In this document: positions 18,483-26,654 of the stretch, piece after piece | Numbering within the stretch: position 1 is the stretch's first letter | Layout: every line of letters starts with the position of its first letter | Assembly: GCF_007676755.1 (NCBI RefSeq) | Contig: NZ_VEBK01000003.1 | Span: forward strand, 124,001-188,000 | Source of the DNA: Bacillus sp. FJAT-22090 | Lineage (GTDB): Bacteria > Bacillota > Bacilli > Bacillales_A > Planococcaceae | Length of the DNA: 64,000 nt | Reading direction: 5' to 3' | The notes under the pieces: model-generated | What the model was told of the DNA's origin: nothing | Databases searched by the model: none | What the model saw: the letters and a program-made list of their open reading frames with translations, nothing else | Position numbers and translations under genes: made by a program

Positions 18483-18607
18483 TTCGACATTTTTCTTCTA
18501 TTAATTATCTGTGGATAAAGTTATACACAGACGATTATCAGTACTAAAAGACATTATCATTAATACTAATAAAGTTAATAACAGATTATCCACAAAAATG
18601 TGCATAA
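18483..18607. promoter_or_regulatory. Second DnaA-box cluster with a Spo0A-type box
   Basis: A TTCGACA box (18483-18489) is followed by DnaA boxes at 18510-18518 (perfect), 18521-18529 (TTATACACA), 18586-18594 (perfect) and 18599-18607 (TGTGCATAA). The order repeats the arrangement upstream of sda. It lies 130 bp before the next gene. The remainder of the 412-bp gap shows nothing else. Confidence 0.7.
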
Positions 18608-18739
18608 CTTTATATTTATTTCCTGTAATCGGTATCGTAACGTTTTAAGGAAAGTGAAACTTTCTTTTCTTTGCCTCGTAAATAGTATAGAGTAAAACAA
18701 AATACATCTCGGTAGCTAGCATAAATTTATTGGAGGGTA

Positions 18740-19186
18740 ATGAAATTGAAAAAATTAGTAGTATTTTTACTTACTGCAACACTCGTATTTTCATCGGTAG
18801 GAAATTTTGTATTTAATGATAATACAATTACAGCCGAAGCCAAAAAATATAAATCAGGCAAGAAAAGTTTCAATACAAATAATAATACAACAAACAATAA
18901 CTCGAATATCCAAAAGAAAAAAGAAGATACAACGAAAGCTACAAGCAAATCGAATACGCATAAAAAAGGTGGATTTACATCTGGAGGTCTTATGAAAGGC
19001 TTATTTATAGGAGGTCTAGCCGGAATGCTTTTCGGTAGCCTGTTTGCAAATATGGGGATTCTAGGGTCCCTTTTAGGTTTTGCAATTAACGCTGCAGCGA
19101 TCATTTTTATAGTCGTAATCATTCGTAAAATCTTTAACCTGTTTAAAGAAAAGAAAAAAGAGGATGCTACCTCATGGAGAAGTTAA
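18740..19186 (+). CDS. Secreted or membrane protein with Gly-rich transmembrane region
   Basis: The protein is about 148 residues. It has an N-terminal signal peptide (cleavage near TITAEAKK), then an Asn/Lys/Thr-rich low-complexity stretch (about residues 40-75). A Gly-rich hydrophobic hairpin follows (KGLFIGGLAGMLFGSLFANM and a second helix), with a basic tail. This layout resembles the N-terminal part of bacterial Tim44-like proteins but the domain itself is missing. GGAGGG is only 2-3 nt from the ATG and 8 nt from a TTG at 18746, so the TTG may be the real start. The gene overlaps the next by 13 bp. Function unknown. Confidence 0.75.
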   Translation: MKLKKLVVFLLTATLVFSSVGNFVFNDNTITAEAKKYKSGKKSFNTNNNTTNNNSNIQKKKEDTTKATSKSNTHKKGGFTSGGLMKGLFIGGLAGMLFGSLFANMGILGSLLGFAINAAAIIFIVVIIRKIFNLFKEKKKEDATSWRS

Positions 19187-19464
19187 TAATTCCAGAACAA
19201 AACATTATAAACGCTGTTTGTGTATATGTTGCACGCCAAAAGAATACGATACCAGAGGAAGTGGAAGTTGAGCTTTTATACGATGATGATTCTGGTTTCA
19301 CTGCAGAAGCTTATGTAAATGGGCAACAAGAGGTTCTTAGTACGTTAAATTTAATAGAAGCACTCCGTCAAACAATTAAAGAGTTCTTGAATCTTGACCC
19401 TAATTCTACAGGTATCGAATTGATTCTAGATGACGAAGAAGGCATAATTGCAGCAGTTCATTAA
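19174..19464 (+). CDS. DUF2653 family protein (YxcD-like)
   Basis: The 96-residue acidic protein begins MEKLIIPEQNIINAVCVYVA and has the repeated pattern EVEVELLYDDDSGFTAEAYV and IELILDDEEGI, as in the YxcD/DUF2653 family of Bacillales. No catalytic motif is visible and no function is known. It overlaps the upstream membrane protein gene by 13 bp and ends at a strong terminator, so the two form a small operon downstream of the DnaA-box region. Confidence 0.75.
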   Translation: MEKLIIPEQNIINAVCVYVARQKNTIPEEVEVELLYDDDSGFTAEAYVNGQQEVLSTLNLIEALRQTIKEFLNLDPNSTGIELILDDEEGIIAAVH

Positions 19465-19479
19465 ACCTGTGTAGATTGA

Positions 19480-19513
19480 AAAACCGGTGGCAATATGCCA
19501 CCGGTTTCTTTTA
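19480..19513. terminator. Bidirectional terminator
   Basis: AAACCGGTGGC (19481-19491) pairs with GCCACCGGTTT (19497-19507), with a plus-strand T-run and A-run on the other side. It separates the convergent DUF2653 and SASP genes. Confidence 0.88.
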
Positions 19514-19723
19514 TTATTGTTGGTTATTTGGTTGACCGCTCATTTGTGCTTGGGCTTGAGCTACTAAACGCTTAGTAATTTCTCCGCCAACGGAACCGTT
19601 CGCACGCGCTGTAGAATCTCCACCAAGGTTCACACCGAATTCTTGTGCAATTTCATATTTCATTTGATCAAGGGCTTGTTGTACGCCAGGTACTAGAAGT
19701 TGATTTGAATTACGATTTGACAT
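19514..19723 (-). CDS. Alpha/beta-type small acid-soluble spore protein
   Basis: The 69-residue product is a typical alpha/beta SASP. It contains [20 protein letters not shown], the germination protease site within YEIAQEFGV, and [15 protein letters not shown]. SASPs coat and protect spore DNA and are degraded on germination. The ATG at 19723 has GGAGGTG 6 nt upstream. The longer GTG start at 19732 overlaps that site and is rejected. A sigma-G-type promoter is visible, as expected for a forespore gene. Confidence 0.96.
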   Translation of the reverse strand: MSNRNSNQLLVPGVQQALDQMKYEIAQEFGVNLGGDSTARANGSVGGEITKRLVAQAQAQMSGQPNNQQ

Positions 19724-19745
19724 GTTGTTCACCTCCTTGTGAGAT

Positions 19746-19775
19746 TAGATTGTGCCGATATGAATCATTTATGCA
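19746..19775 (-). promoter_or_regulatory. Sigma-G-type promoter of the SASP gene
   Basis: On the minus strand TGCATA (19770-19775) and CAATCTA (19746-19752) are separated by 17 bp. The -35 fits TGMATA and the -10 matches five of seven bases of CATACTA. Confidence 0.55.
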
Positions 19776-19820
19776 AAAAAAGTAACAGGATAATTATGCT
19801 AAAAGATTATTTACAGTGTT

Positions 19821-19858
19821 GGTGCTAAGTATAAGATATACTTAGCACCACTTTTTTT
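19821..19858 (+). terminator. Strong hairpin with plus-strand T-run
   Basis: GGTGCTAAGTATA (19821-19833) pairs with TATACTTAGCACC ending at about 19849 and is followed by CTTTTTTTAC. The T-run is on the plus strand although both neighbours are on the minus strand. On the minus side it could stabilise the 3' end of the next gene. Confidence 0.6.
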
Positions 19859-20651
19859 ACTTTTCAAAAACTTGATGAATTACTTCGTTGGTTTTACTGT
19901 TATTTAAGTTCTTATATATGCGACTAGCTGGTAGGTCTCTCATACTTTCCGCAAATGCATTTGCCATTTCTGCTTCCCCAGCTACATGGAATTCTTTCCA
20001 GCCACGTTTTTTCTTTAATTGTTCAATAGTTGTGCTCATTCCCTTAAAAAAACTGGAAGCATTTACTTTATACTTTGGATCCAATACTGCACTTTTACTT
20101 TCCGCAACGGCTCGTCGACCTTTTGCGTCGAGTTTTTTCTTTTCTCCCCACACTTCGGAAACCGGGTCATATTTAAACGTCAAATCATCTCTAACTAATC
20201 CCATAGCAGTATCCAATATACGGACTTCTCCAAAGCTTGGCATGATAATCCCCGCTTCTGGATATGCTTTATACATATACTCTAATTGCTCAGTCATCGC
20301 ATGATTCTCCCAGTAAAAGTTTGTTTTGACCGGGACTTGCACATAATAAACGGACCATAAGTCTTCGTTTGCAGTAGCAAAAATAACAATTCCTTTGCGC
20401 AAATCATGCGCATTTTCTTCTATTTCATTGATTATTTTTTTCTTTACTTCATCGAATGCCTTTATTTCTTGTTTATCATCCGATGCTTCTAAATATTCAC
20501 CTATTCGTTTTAAACCGCTTTTCAAATGAATTTTCCAAGCACCTTTTAGTGTATCTGGGTCTGCAGGATTGGTGTTTAAATAAACACTTAACACACAACG
20601 ATCAGTACAGCTATACGCTTTTAAGGCCTGAAGTTCTTTATTTATCGTCAT
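19857..20651 (-). CDS. VLRF1/baeRF-like release factor-related protein
   Basis: The 264-residue soluble protein shows RCVLSVYLNTNPADPDTLKG near the start, GIVIFATANEDLWSVYYVQV in the middle and a C-terminal FHVAGEAEMANAFAESM. This pattern resembles the VLRF1/baeRF group of bacterial proteins related to eukaryotic peptide release factor eRF1. Members are thought to act on ribosomes, but most are uncharacterised. I see no GGQ catalytic loop. An AGGAGG precedes the ATG. The gene appears monocistronic. Family assignment is from memory of sequence features and is moderate. Confidence 0.55.
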   Translation of the reverse strand: MTINKELQALKAYSCTDRCVLSVYLNTNPADPDTLKGAWKIHLKSGLKRIGEYLEASDDKQEIKAFDEVKKKIINEIEENAHDLRKGIVIFATANEDLWSVYYVQVPVKTNFYWENHAMTEQLEYMYKAYPEAGIIMPSFGEVRILDTAMGLVRDDLTFKYDPVSEVWGEKKKLDAKGRRAVAESKSAVLDPKYKVNASSFFKGMSTTIEQLKKKRGWKEFHVAGEAEMANAFAESMRDLPASRIYKNLNNSKTNEVIHQVFEK

Positions 20652-20761
20652 CTATCCTAAAACCTCCTTTTTTTCGTACATGCTTAGCATTTCCCTTAAG
20701 CGAGTAGATACTCCGAAATTGAAGTGTTATGTTTTGGATAGTTCTTATTAATTTTAGAAAC

Positions 20762-20797
20762 AAAAAAAATCAACCAAACGTTAGTTGGCTGATTTTA
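20762..20797 (-). terminator. Terminator of the amidohydrolase operon
   Basis: A ten-pair stem with one mismatch (AATCAACCAA with TTGGCTGATT) is followed on the minus strand by ATTTTTTTTG. Confidence 0.75.
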
Positions 20798-20802
20798 ACT
20801 TT

Positions 20803-22020
20803 TTAATTTCTGTCTATTACCTTTTCACCCCGATAAAAAACGTTTTTTATTTGTTCATTATTTGTAATTTCCAACCCCGGAATACCATCTGTAACTAAAA
20901 AATTTGCGTCCAATCCTTTTTCTAAACGTCCAAATTGATTTTCTTTGCCCAATATAGCTGCTGGATTATTAGTAATCAATGCTAAAACTTCATTTTCATC
21001 GTAATGATGTTTTTTTAATAGCTGCATGGATGGTTGAGCAATTAACATCAATTGGTCAGGTCCTTTTAATGATTGCTCCTGATAGGGAAGCCAAGAAACC
21101 CCCAAATACGGAGGTAAATAAGCATCCGTAGAAATGGAAACAGGTATATTATTACGTACAAGTTTAAGTATTTCTTCTGGTGAATTTGGCTTCAAATGAG
21201 TTCCTCCCATTGGGGTAGCAACAATTCTTACTCCACGTTTAGAAGCTTTTTCTATTAACTCATCCGTGATTCCATGTGCATGATGCAAAACGTCTATTCC
21301 TGCTTCCAATGCCATCTCTATTCCTTCTTCACCAGCCACATGAGCTCCGATTTGCTTCCCTAATTGGTGGTACACGTTCACCACTTGTTCCAGTTCCTCA
21401 TAGGAATAAATTATTGTTCCCGCTTTTGGTACTTCATTAGGTTTGAAGTTTGCAGGTGTAGCATTTATAAAGATATTTTCCCCAGGATAGTTACTTTCAA
21501 AGGCAATTTTTTTAACTAAAGATAAGTCGATTAAGTCTTCCTTCTTAATCCCATTAGATTGCGTGATAGCACTAAAATGTGCCAGTTCCTCAAAACCGAT
21601 GGAAATACTTGTTGTGGCAAAGGAAATATCCATTGGCATATTCCTTGCAGCTTCACGATAATCTTCTATTGAAAAATCACATAGTGGATGACCACAAATT
21701 TGTTCTCCTAATGCTGTTATTCCAGACGAAAGTGCATCAAATAGAATCGCGTTACCGACTACAAAATGAGTTGCAGGGGTCACAGGATAAAGAGAAGTAG
21801 GTGCAAATTCGAGTAAGTGGGTATGGCAGTCTACTAAAGAAGGTGTGATGACATATTGAGAATAGTCTATAACAAGGACCGAGATATACGCTTTACTTAT
21901 CTTTTTCCATGTATCTACTTCTATTATTTTTTCATTTTCGATTACCATCGCGCCATCTTCTAGCGTTCCTTTGTTACTCACTGTAACAATTTTTTTAGCA
22001 TGAATCATGTATCTACTCAT
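20803..22020 (-). CDS. Metal-dependent amidohydrolase of unknown substrate
   Basis: The 405-residue protein has the two-part amidohydrolase fold. The metal motif VDCHTHLLEF lies near residue 63. Further metal ligands are likely in IGAHVAGEEG and LHHAHGITDE, and the catalytic Asp in PVSISTDAY. The C-terminal LEKGLDANFLVTDG belongs to the small beta domain. The set is closer to prolidase/imidazolonepropionase-like hydrolases than to ureases. The gene begins three bases after the stop of a GATE-domain membrane protein, so the pair likely imports and hydrolyses a common substrate, possibly a cyclic amide or nucleobase-like compound. The substrate cannot be read from sequence. Confidence 0.8.
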   Translation of the reverse strand: MSRYMIHAKKIVTVSNKGTLEDGAMVIENEKIIEVDTWKKISKAYISVLVIDYSQYVITPSLVDCHTHLLEFAPTSLYPVTPATHFVVGNAILFDALSSGITALGEQICGHPLCDFSIEDYREAARNMPMDISFATTSISIGFEELAHFSAITQSNGIKKEDLIDLSLVKKIAFESNYPGENIFINATPANFKPNEVPKAGTIIYSYEELEQVVNVYHQLGKQIGAHVAGEEGIEMALEAGIDVLHHAHGITDELIEKASKRGVRIVATPMGGTHLKPNSPEEILKLVRNNIPVSISTDAYLPPYLGVSWLPYQEQSLKGPDQLMLIAQPSMQLLKKHHYDENEVLALITNNPAAILGKENQFGRLEKGLDANFLVTDGIPGLEITNNEQIKNVFYRGEKVIDRN

Positions 22021-22023
22021 TGA

Positions 22024-23121
22024 TTATCCTACCAAAAAAGGCGTTAAAAAATATGCAAGTATACAAGCTGTCGCAATTCTAATAATCATTCCAATAATCG
22101 ATGCCACTAAAGCTTCACGTTCATTTAGACCAGATACTTCTTTCCAAGTGGCTGGAATTTGTCCAAAAATAACAGATAGAGGTAAACCAGAATTAGCTAA
22201 TACAAAGGAGCCAACTATTAATCGGGGGTCAACAGAGCTAGATAGTTCAGCAAGTTGTGCAACTGCAAGTGTAGGAGCGGCAAGAATGGATACAATACCT
22301 GTAGCTGGTTCAATGCTCAAAACTGTCAAAATAGAAGATAGGCTAGATTCAATTACTTCCCAAATTCCAAAGAATCTCAAAGCACCGATAAAGAAAAATA
22401 CAGCCGCGACCGCAGGGATAATGATTAGAAATAGGAGCTCTGCACCTTCTCTTGCGGAGGAAAAGATGGTTTCAAGAAACCTTGTTTTCGGCGTAAACCG
22501 AGGTAAATTTTCTAAATCGACCTTCTTTGTATCCCGATAAATGGTTACTGACAATATCCAGGGAACGACGATAATTGGGAGAAAAATGGAGAGAATGATG
22601 AGTGGAAATGCATTAATATTAAAAGCTGACAGTGCAATGAGTCCTAACACTAATGTCGCAAAAGATTGCGGTGATTGAATCATTGTCGTCACTGCTATTT
22701 TTTGCTCTGCTTTTGTTGCTTTTGCTTTTACTAAAACAGGTCCCGCTATTTTTCCGGCAGCGTTAATATCCCCAAGAATATTATAAACACTCGGTATGAT
22801 AACGGACGGATTTATTTTTAGCCATTTCATAATCGGAACGAAAATTCGTATTAAACCGTCTGTGAATCCTAATCGTTCAATCAAACGACCGAAAATAACA
22901 CTAATAATAATTGCAATCCCAATTTCACTCGTCAAAAAAACATCTACTACGATCGGTTTTACTTCTGCAATTATAGTATTAAAAAAATTAGACAGTGAAT
23001 GAGGGCTAAATAATAGAATTAATAACGAAACAATTACTAAAACGATACCTATGACTTCAAAAGGATGCCATCTTGATCGTGAAGCCTTAGTCTTAAAGCT
23101 AGATGTTTGGTTTTTCTCCAC
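22024..23121 (-). CDS. Nucleoside-recognition (GATE) domain membrane protein
   Basis: The 365-residue integral membrane protein has about ten helices. After a polar N-terminus the GATE-type features are VYNILGDINAAGKIAGPVL and TTMIQSPQSFATLVLGL; a second domain has ILAAPTLAVAQLAELSS and VLANSGLPLSVIFGQIP. GATE proteins include YjiH- and spore-maturation-like membrane proteins and are often genetically linked to hydrolases. It is the first gene of a two-gene operon with the amidohydrolase, three bases apart. A transporter role is inferred. Confidence 0.75.
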   Translation of the reverse strand: MEKNQTSSFKTKASRSRWHPFEVIGIVLVIVSLLILLFSPHSLSNFFNTIIAEVKPIVVDVFLTSEIGIAIIISVIFGRLIERLGFTDGLIRIFVPIMKWLKINPSVIIPSVYNILGDINAAGKIAGPVLVKAKATKAEQKIAVTTMIQSPQSFATLVLGLIALSAFNINAFPLIILSIFLPIIVVPWILSVTIYRDTKKVDLENLPRFTPKTRFLETIFSSAREGAELLFLIIIPAVAAVFFFIGALRFFGIWEVIESSLSSILTVLSIEPATGIVSILAAPTLAVAQLAELSSSVDPRLIVGSFVLANSGLPLSVIFGQIPATWKEVSGLNEREALVASIIGMIIRIATACILAYFLTPFLVG

Positions 23122-23277
23122 TCGAACAACCTCCTTATTCTTTTTATACTTTATGTACGCTTCGAAATATGTGTGTTTGTCTTGGTTCTACAAACCTGTG
23201 GAGCAGATAATAACTTGGAATCTACATTCTTTGAACCAAGACAATAGATGCTCAATGTATGATATTCCTTACAACAC

Positions 23278-23318
23278 AAAAAACACACCACCAAACCATT
23301 TAGGTAAGGCGGTGTGTT
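23278..23318 (-). terminator. Terminator of the antiporter gene
   Basis: On the minus strand AACACACCGCC pairs with GGTGGTGTGTT, followed by TTTTTTG. It begins at the stop codon. Confidence 0.8.
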
Positions 23319-23320
23319 AT

Positions 23321-25360
23321 TCAATGTGTTTGCACACTACTTTCTTCCATCCAGTAAGCTTCACGAATATTAATCTGGCGTCGTATTTTCCTCATGACAT
23401 CCATCGATACTTCACCTGTTTCATATAGGTTCTGGACTTCATCTCGCTCCGATTGAAATGCTTTGTCTCTCAGTTCACGTTGCTGACGTATGTAGACTTT
23501 AGAATCCGCCCCCTTACGAGCTAACTTAAACTTCATAAGCATTTCATTGTATTCCCCTATAATAAGTACATTGACTCCTTCATTTTCAGGTGTCATATTT
23601 TCCTTTAAATAATCGATTGCAGCTCTGGCCATTTCAATTTTAAGACGCACTACTTTTTTATTTTTTTCAATTCGCTCCTTAAACGTATTGTGTTTTTTGG
23701 ATTTGAAAACCTTTAATATGTTATAAATTCCCCGCTTCACAATTATCCAAATAAACAAACCTCTATATTGAAGACGATTTGTTACAGCAATGCGCATCCG
23801 ATGGATATGTTCTTCGATTAAATAAAGGGACTCACGGTCAATTTGTTCATTTTCCTTTAGTTTCTCGATATATTTAATCTCTGCGTCTAAAGCTTTCATC
23901 CGGGCTTCGTTTTCCATTATCTTCATGCGGGCTGTGTCTTCCTCGCTCACATAAATTAAATTATTTCGAATTTGGTTATAATGAGAAATAATCGAAACGG
24001 CTGCCCCTCGATTTTCATCGGTAGTTAGATCACGCATCGTATGAATTGCTGCATCTATTGAACGAAGAATCGCCTTTCTCTCTAGTTCTTCTTTCAACCC
24101 TTCCGACTCACCTTTTTCCGTTTTCGCCAAAATAGGTAAGAAAATACTCGCTAAAACAAGCGTCACTAAAATAACACCTGCTGCAATGAAAATAATTAAA
24201 GATCGCTCAGGAAACACATCCCCATTTGCCAAAAAGTAAGGAATTGTAAAAGCACCCGCGAGTGTTACGGCACCTCGTACTCCTGAAATGGTCGTAATGC
24301 TAATATATCTCATCGATGGTTTTGGAAGCTGCTCCGCCTTTGTCAGCCATCCTCCCCACCATCCTACAAAAATCCATAAGAAACGTAATACTAAAAGAGA
24401 CGCAGTGATAATCAAAATATAGGTAATCACTTCAAAGTTATTAAACAATGGACTATTGAAAATTTCTCGTGAAACACTAGGGATTTGTAATCCTAACAAT
24501 ACGAAAACAAGTCCATTTAAAATATAAATAACAATGGTCCATGTACTTTTTGAGACGACTTGAAGTTGTACGGCTGGAGATTGCTCACGATCCCGATAAA
24601 CCGCATGGACAATACCAGCTGCTACAACAGATAAAATTCCCGATAGATGAAAATGTTCAACTACATAAAAAATGATAAATGGTGTAAGTAACTGGATGAG
24701 CATATGAAGCGTTACATCTTCCATGCCCAATCTGCGGATGAATACCTTTAATCGAATAATGAGGAAAGCAAGTACTGCTCCACCAAGAAATCCTCCAATT
24801 GCTATATATACAAAACTCCAACTTGCTTCGGCAAGTGAAAATACACCTGTTACAGTTGCAGCTACTGCAAACTTAAATGCAACTAAACCAGAGGCATCAT
24901 TCATAAGCCCCTCGCCTTCAAGTACATGCATAATTGTTTTTGGCATCTTTACCCTGCTAGAAATAGCACCTACCGCAACAACATCTGTAGGGGATAAAAT
25001 CGCTGCTAATGCAAATGAGGCTGGTAGTGGAATCGAAGGAATTAACCAATGGATTAAGTATCCAATAACTAGAACTGTTAAAAATACAAGACCTAGTGCT
25101 AACAATAAAATAGGCTTTCGTAATTTCCAAAGATCCTGCCTGGAAACATTCTTTCCATCATAAAACAATAAAGGAGCGATAAACAAGATGAAAAACAATT
25201 CCGGCTCCATTGGTACATGTATTCCTAGTGGTAAAGCGGCAAGTAATACGCCAAGCGCAATTTGAATAAGTGGAACTGGTATGTATGGCATAAAATGATT
25301 TATAAAATTAGACAGCCCAATAATAGCTAACAATAAAAGTATAATCAGAAAAAACTCCAA
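23321..25360 (-). CDS. CPA1-family Na+(K+)/H+ antiporter, NhaK-like
   Basis: The 679-residue protein has 12-13 membrane helices in its first ~415 residues and a long cytoplasmic tail rich in charged helices. CPA1 signatures are ALAAILSPTDVVAVGAISS, EGEGLMNDASGLVAFKF with the conserved ND pair, and a central ISGVRGAVTLAGA. The size and tail match NhaK of B. subtilis (about 670 residues). It exchanges monovalent cations for protons across the cell membrane and helps pH and salt balance. It stands alone between terminators. Confidence 0.9.
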   Translation of the reverse strand: MEFFLIILLLLAIIGLSNFINHFMPYIPVPLIQIALGVLLAALPLGIHVPMEPELFFILFIAPLLFYDGKNVSRQDLWKLRKPILLLALGLVFLTVLVIGYLIHWLIPSIPLPASFALAAILSPTDVVAVGAISSRVKMPKTIMHVLEGEGLMNDASGLVAFKFAVAATVTGVFSLAEASWSFVYIAIGGFLGGAVLAFLIIRLKVFIRRLGMEDVTLHMLIQLLTPFIIFYVVEHFHLSGILSVVAAGIVHAVYRDREQSPAVQLQVVSKSTWTIVIYILNGLVFVLLGLQIPSVSREIFNSPLFNNFEVITYILIITASLLVLRFLWIFVGWWGGWLTKAEQLPKPSMRYISITTISGVRGAVTLAGAFTIPYFLANGDVFPERSLIIFIAAGVILVTLVLASIFLPILAKTEKGESEGLKEELERKAILRSIDAAIHTMRDLTTDENRGAAVSIISHYNQIRNNLIYVSEEDTARMKIMENEARMKALDAEIKYIEKLKENEQIDRESLYLIEEHIHRMRIAVTNRLQYRGLFIWIIVKRGIYNILKVFKSKKHNTFKERIEKNKKVVRLKIEMARAAIDYLKENMTPENEGVNVLIIGEYNEMLMKFKLARKGADSKVYIRQQRELRDKAFQSERDEVQNLYETGEVSMDVMRKIRRQINIREAYWMEESSVQTH

Positions 25361-25465
25361 TTGCGCATCTCCCTTCGAACGTTCAGTTGTATTTTATAAG
25401 TGTAAATGGGTTTTTAACAAATTACAAATGACGGGGATGCAGATGCTCTAATTTTCTTGTACGAT

Positions 25466-25486
25466 GCACCAGGCACCAGGCACCAG
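25466..25486. repeat. Three exact tandem copies of GCACCAG
   Basis: A 7-bp unit occurs three times without a mismatch in the 250-bp gap between the antiporter and MBL genes. The rest of the gap holds only the terminator at 25522-25590. Confidence 0.6.
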
Positions 25487-25521
25487 TAATCATTCTGTAA
25501 CAATCAATAAACAAACAGCAC

Positions 25522-25590
25522 AAAAAGAGATATGCCTTTTAAATAATCATGACTGATCCATCATTCACGATTATTTATAGGTATATCTTA
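25522..25590 (-). terminator. Terminator of the MBL-fold hydrolase gene
   Basis: A long imperfect stem with arms at about 25528-25550 and 25569-25588 is followed on the minus strand by CTTTTTG. Confidence 0.65.
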
Positions 25591-25610
25591 AATTGAATAG
25601 TTTTATTGTT

Positions 25611-26549
25611 TTATTTAGACAAATAGTCTATTAATCCCATAGCGCTAACTTCCATATCTAGTTGGATTAATTTATATACTTCATGGTTATCTGGAATACT
25701 ATATTTTCTTAAATGTTCTCTGACTAAACTCACTAAACACTCTGCAAGCTTTTCATATCCCTGTTGTTCTGCATAAATAGATTTTGCTTCATTTAAAAAG
25801 ATCTCTAACCAGCTAGATACTTGTAGAAATGCCTCGTTAGGAAGATTGGTCATGCCATAATGTCCAAAGTAAATAAAATCAAGTTTCATCTCTTGCATAC
25901 GATCTATCGCCCTTTGCATCTCAATAGGATCAAATTGATTTGGAGATGTAGAAGGTAGAAATAGATGAACACCGTCTGGTATCAATTGTTCATAGCGTAC
26001 TCCAACCGTATCTCCCGTAAACATTCCGTTCGTGATCGGATCATAAATACTAAAGTGATGTTTCGCATGCCCCGGTGTATCTAAAAATTCCAACACACAA
26101 TTTGATCCAATCTTCAACGTATCCCCTTCACCTTTGATAAGCAAGCGCTCCTCGTCTATAGGAATAATTGGCTCAAATAACTGTGAAAACTTTTCTCCAT
26201 ACACAGCCTTGGCACCAGCAATTAATCTTTCTGGATTTGCTAAATGTCTTGCTCCTTTTGGATGGACTACCAATTTGGCATTCGGGCATTCCTTTATTAA
26301 AAGCCCAGCCCCTCCCGCGTGATCTAAGTGGATATGCGTTACGATTATGTATTTCACTTCCTCCAGTGAAAAGCCTAATGACTTTAATCCTTCGATTACA
26401 TATTTTATGGACGGGCTTGCACTTGTTTCTACAATCGTCAATTCTTCTTCTTGAATGACATATATCCCTGTCCGTTCCTCCACACCAAGATCATGACCAT
26501 CAATCAAATAAATTCTTTCATTTATTTGAATAGGTTTTGTTTGCTTCAT
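25611..26549 (-). CDS. MBL-fold metallo-hydrolase
   Basis: The 312-residue cytoplasmic protein has the metallo-beta-lactamase fold. The zinc motif IVTHIHLDHAGG lies near residue 70, followed by FLDTPGHAKHHFSIYD, MFTGDTVGVRY and FGHYG for the remaining ligands. The C-terminal ~85 residues form a helical extension. Such enzymes include glyoxalase II-like thioesterases and lactonases, and the substrate is not evident. The ATG has AAAGGGGG just upstream. The gene is monocistronic. Confidence 0.88.
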   Translation of the reverse strand: MKQTKPIQINERIYLIDGHDLGVEERTGIYVIQEEELTIVETSASPSIKYVIEGLKSLGFSLEEVKYIIVTHIHLDHAGGAGLLIKECPNAKLVVHPKGARHLANPERLIAGAKAVYGEKFSQLFEPIIPIDEERLLIKGEGDTLKIGSNCVLEFLDTPGHAKHHFSIYDPITNGMFTGDTVGVRYEQLIPDGVHLFLPSTSPNQFDPIEMQRAIDRMQEMKLDFIYFGHYGMTNLPNEAFLQVSSWLEIFLNEAKSIYAEQQGYEKLAECLVSLVREHLRKYSIPDNHEVYKLIQLDMEVSAMGLIDYLSK

Positions 26550-26606
26550 TCCATATTCCCCCTTTTATTTTATGGAAGATTCTAATAACTATCTTAACAT
26601 ACATAA

Positions 26607-26645
26607 TAAAGTCAGTGACCATACCTCGGACACTGACTTTTTAAT
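26607..26645. terminator. Terminator between the cax and MBL genes
   Basis: AAAGTCAGTG (26608-26617) pairs with CACTGACTTT (26631-26640). A T-run follows on the plus strand, and an AT-rich tract follows on the minus strand after the exchanger stop. Confidence 0.75.
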
Positions 26646-26654
26646 TTTTCATAT

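Noticed and set aside
19821-19858. Hairpin as evidence of an unannotated plus-strand gene
   Set aside because: No plus-strand frame with a ribosome site lies before it; it may just shape the 3' end of the minus-strand neighbour.
25466-25486. GCACCAG triple repeat as a regulatory array
   Set aside because: Only three short units, no promoter or dyad nearby; noted as a minor repeat.
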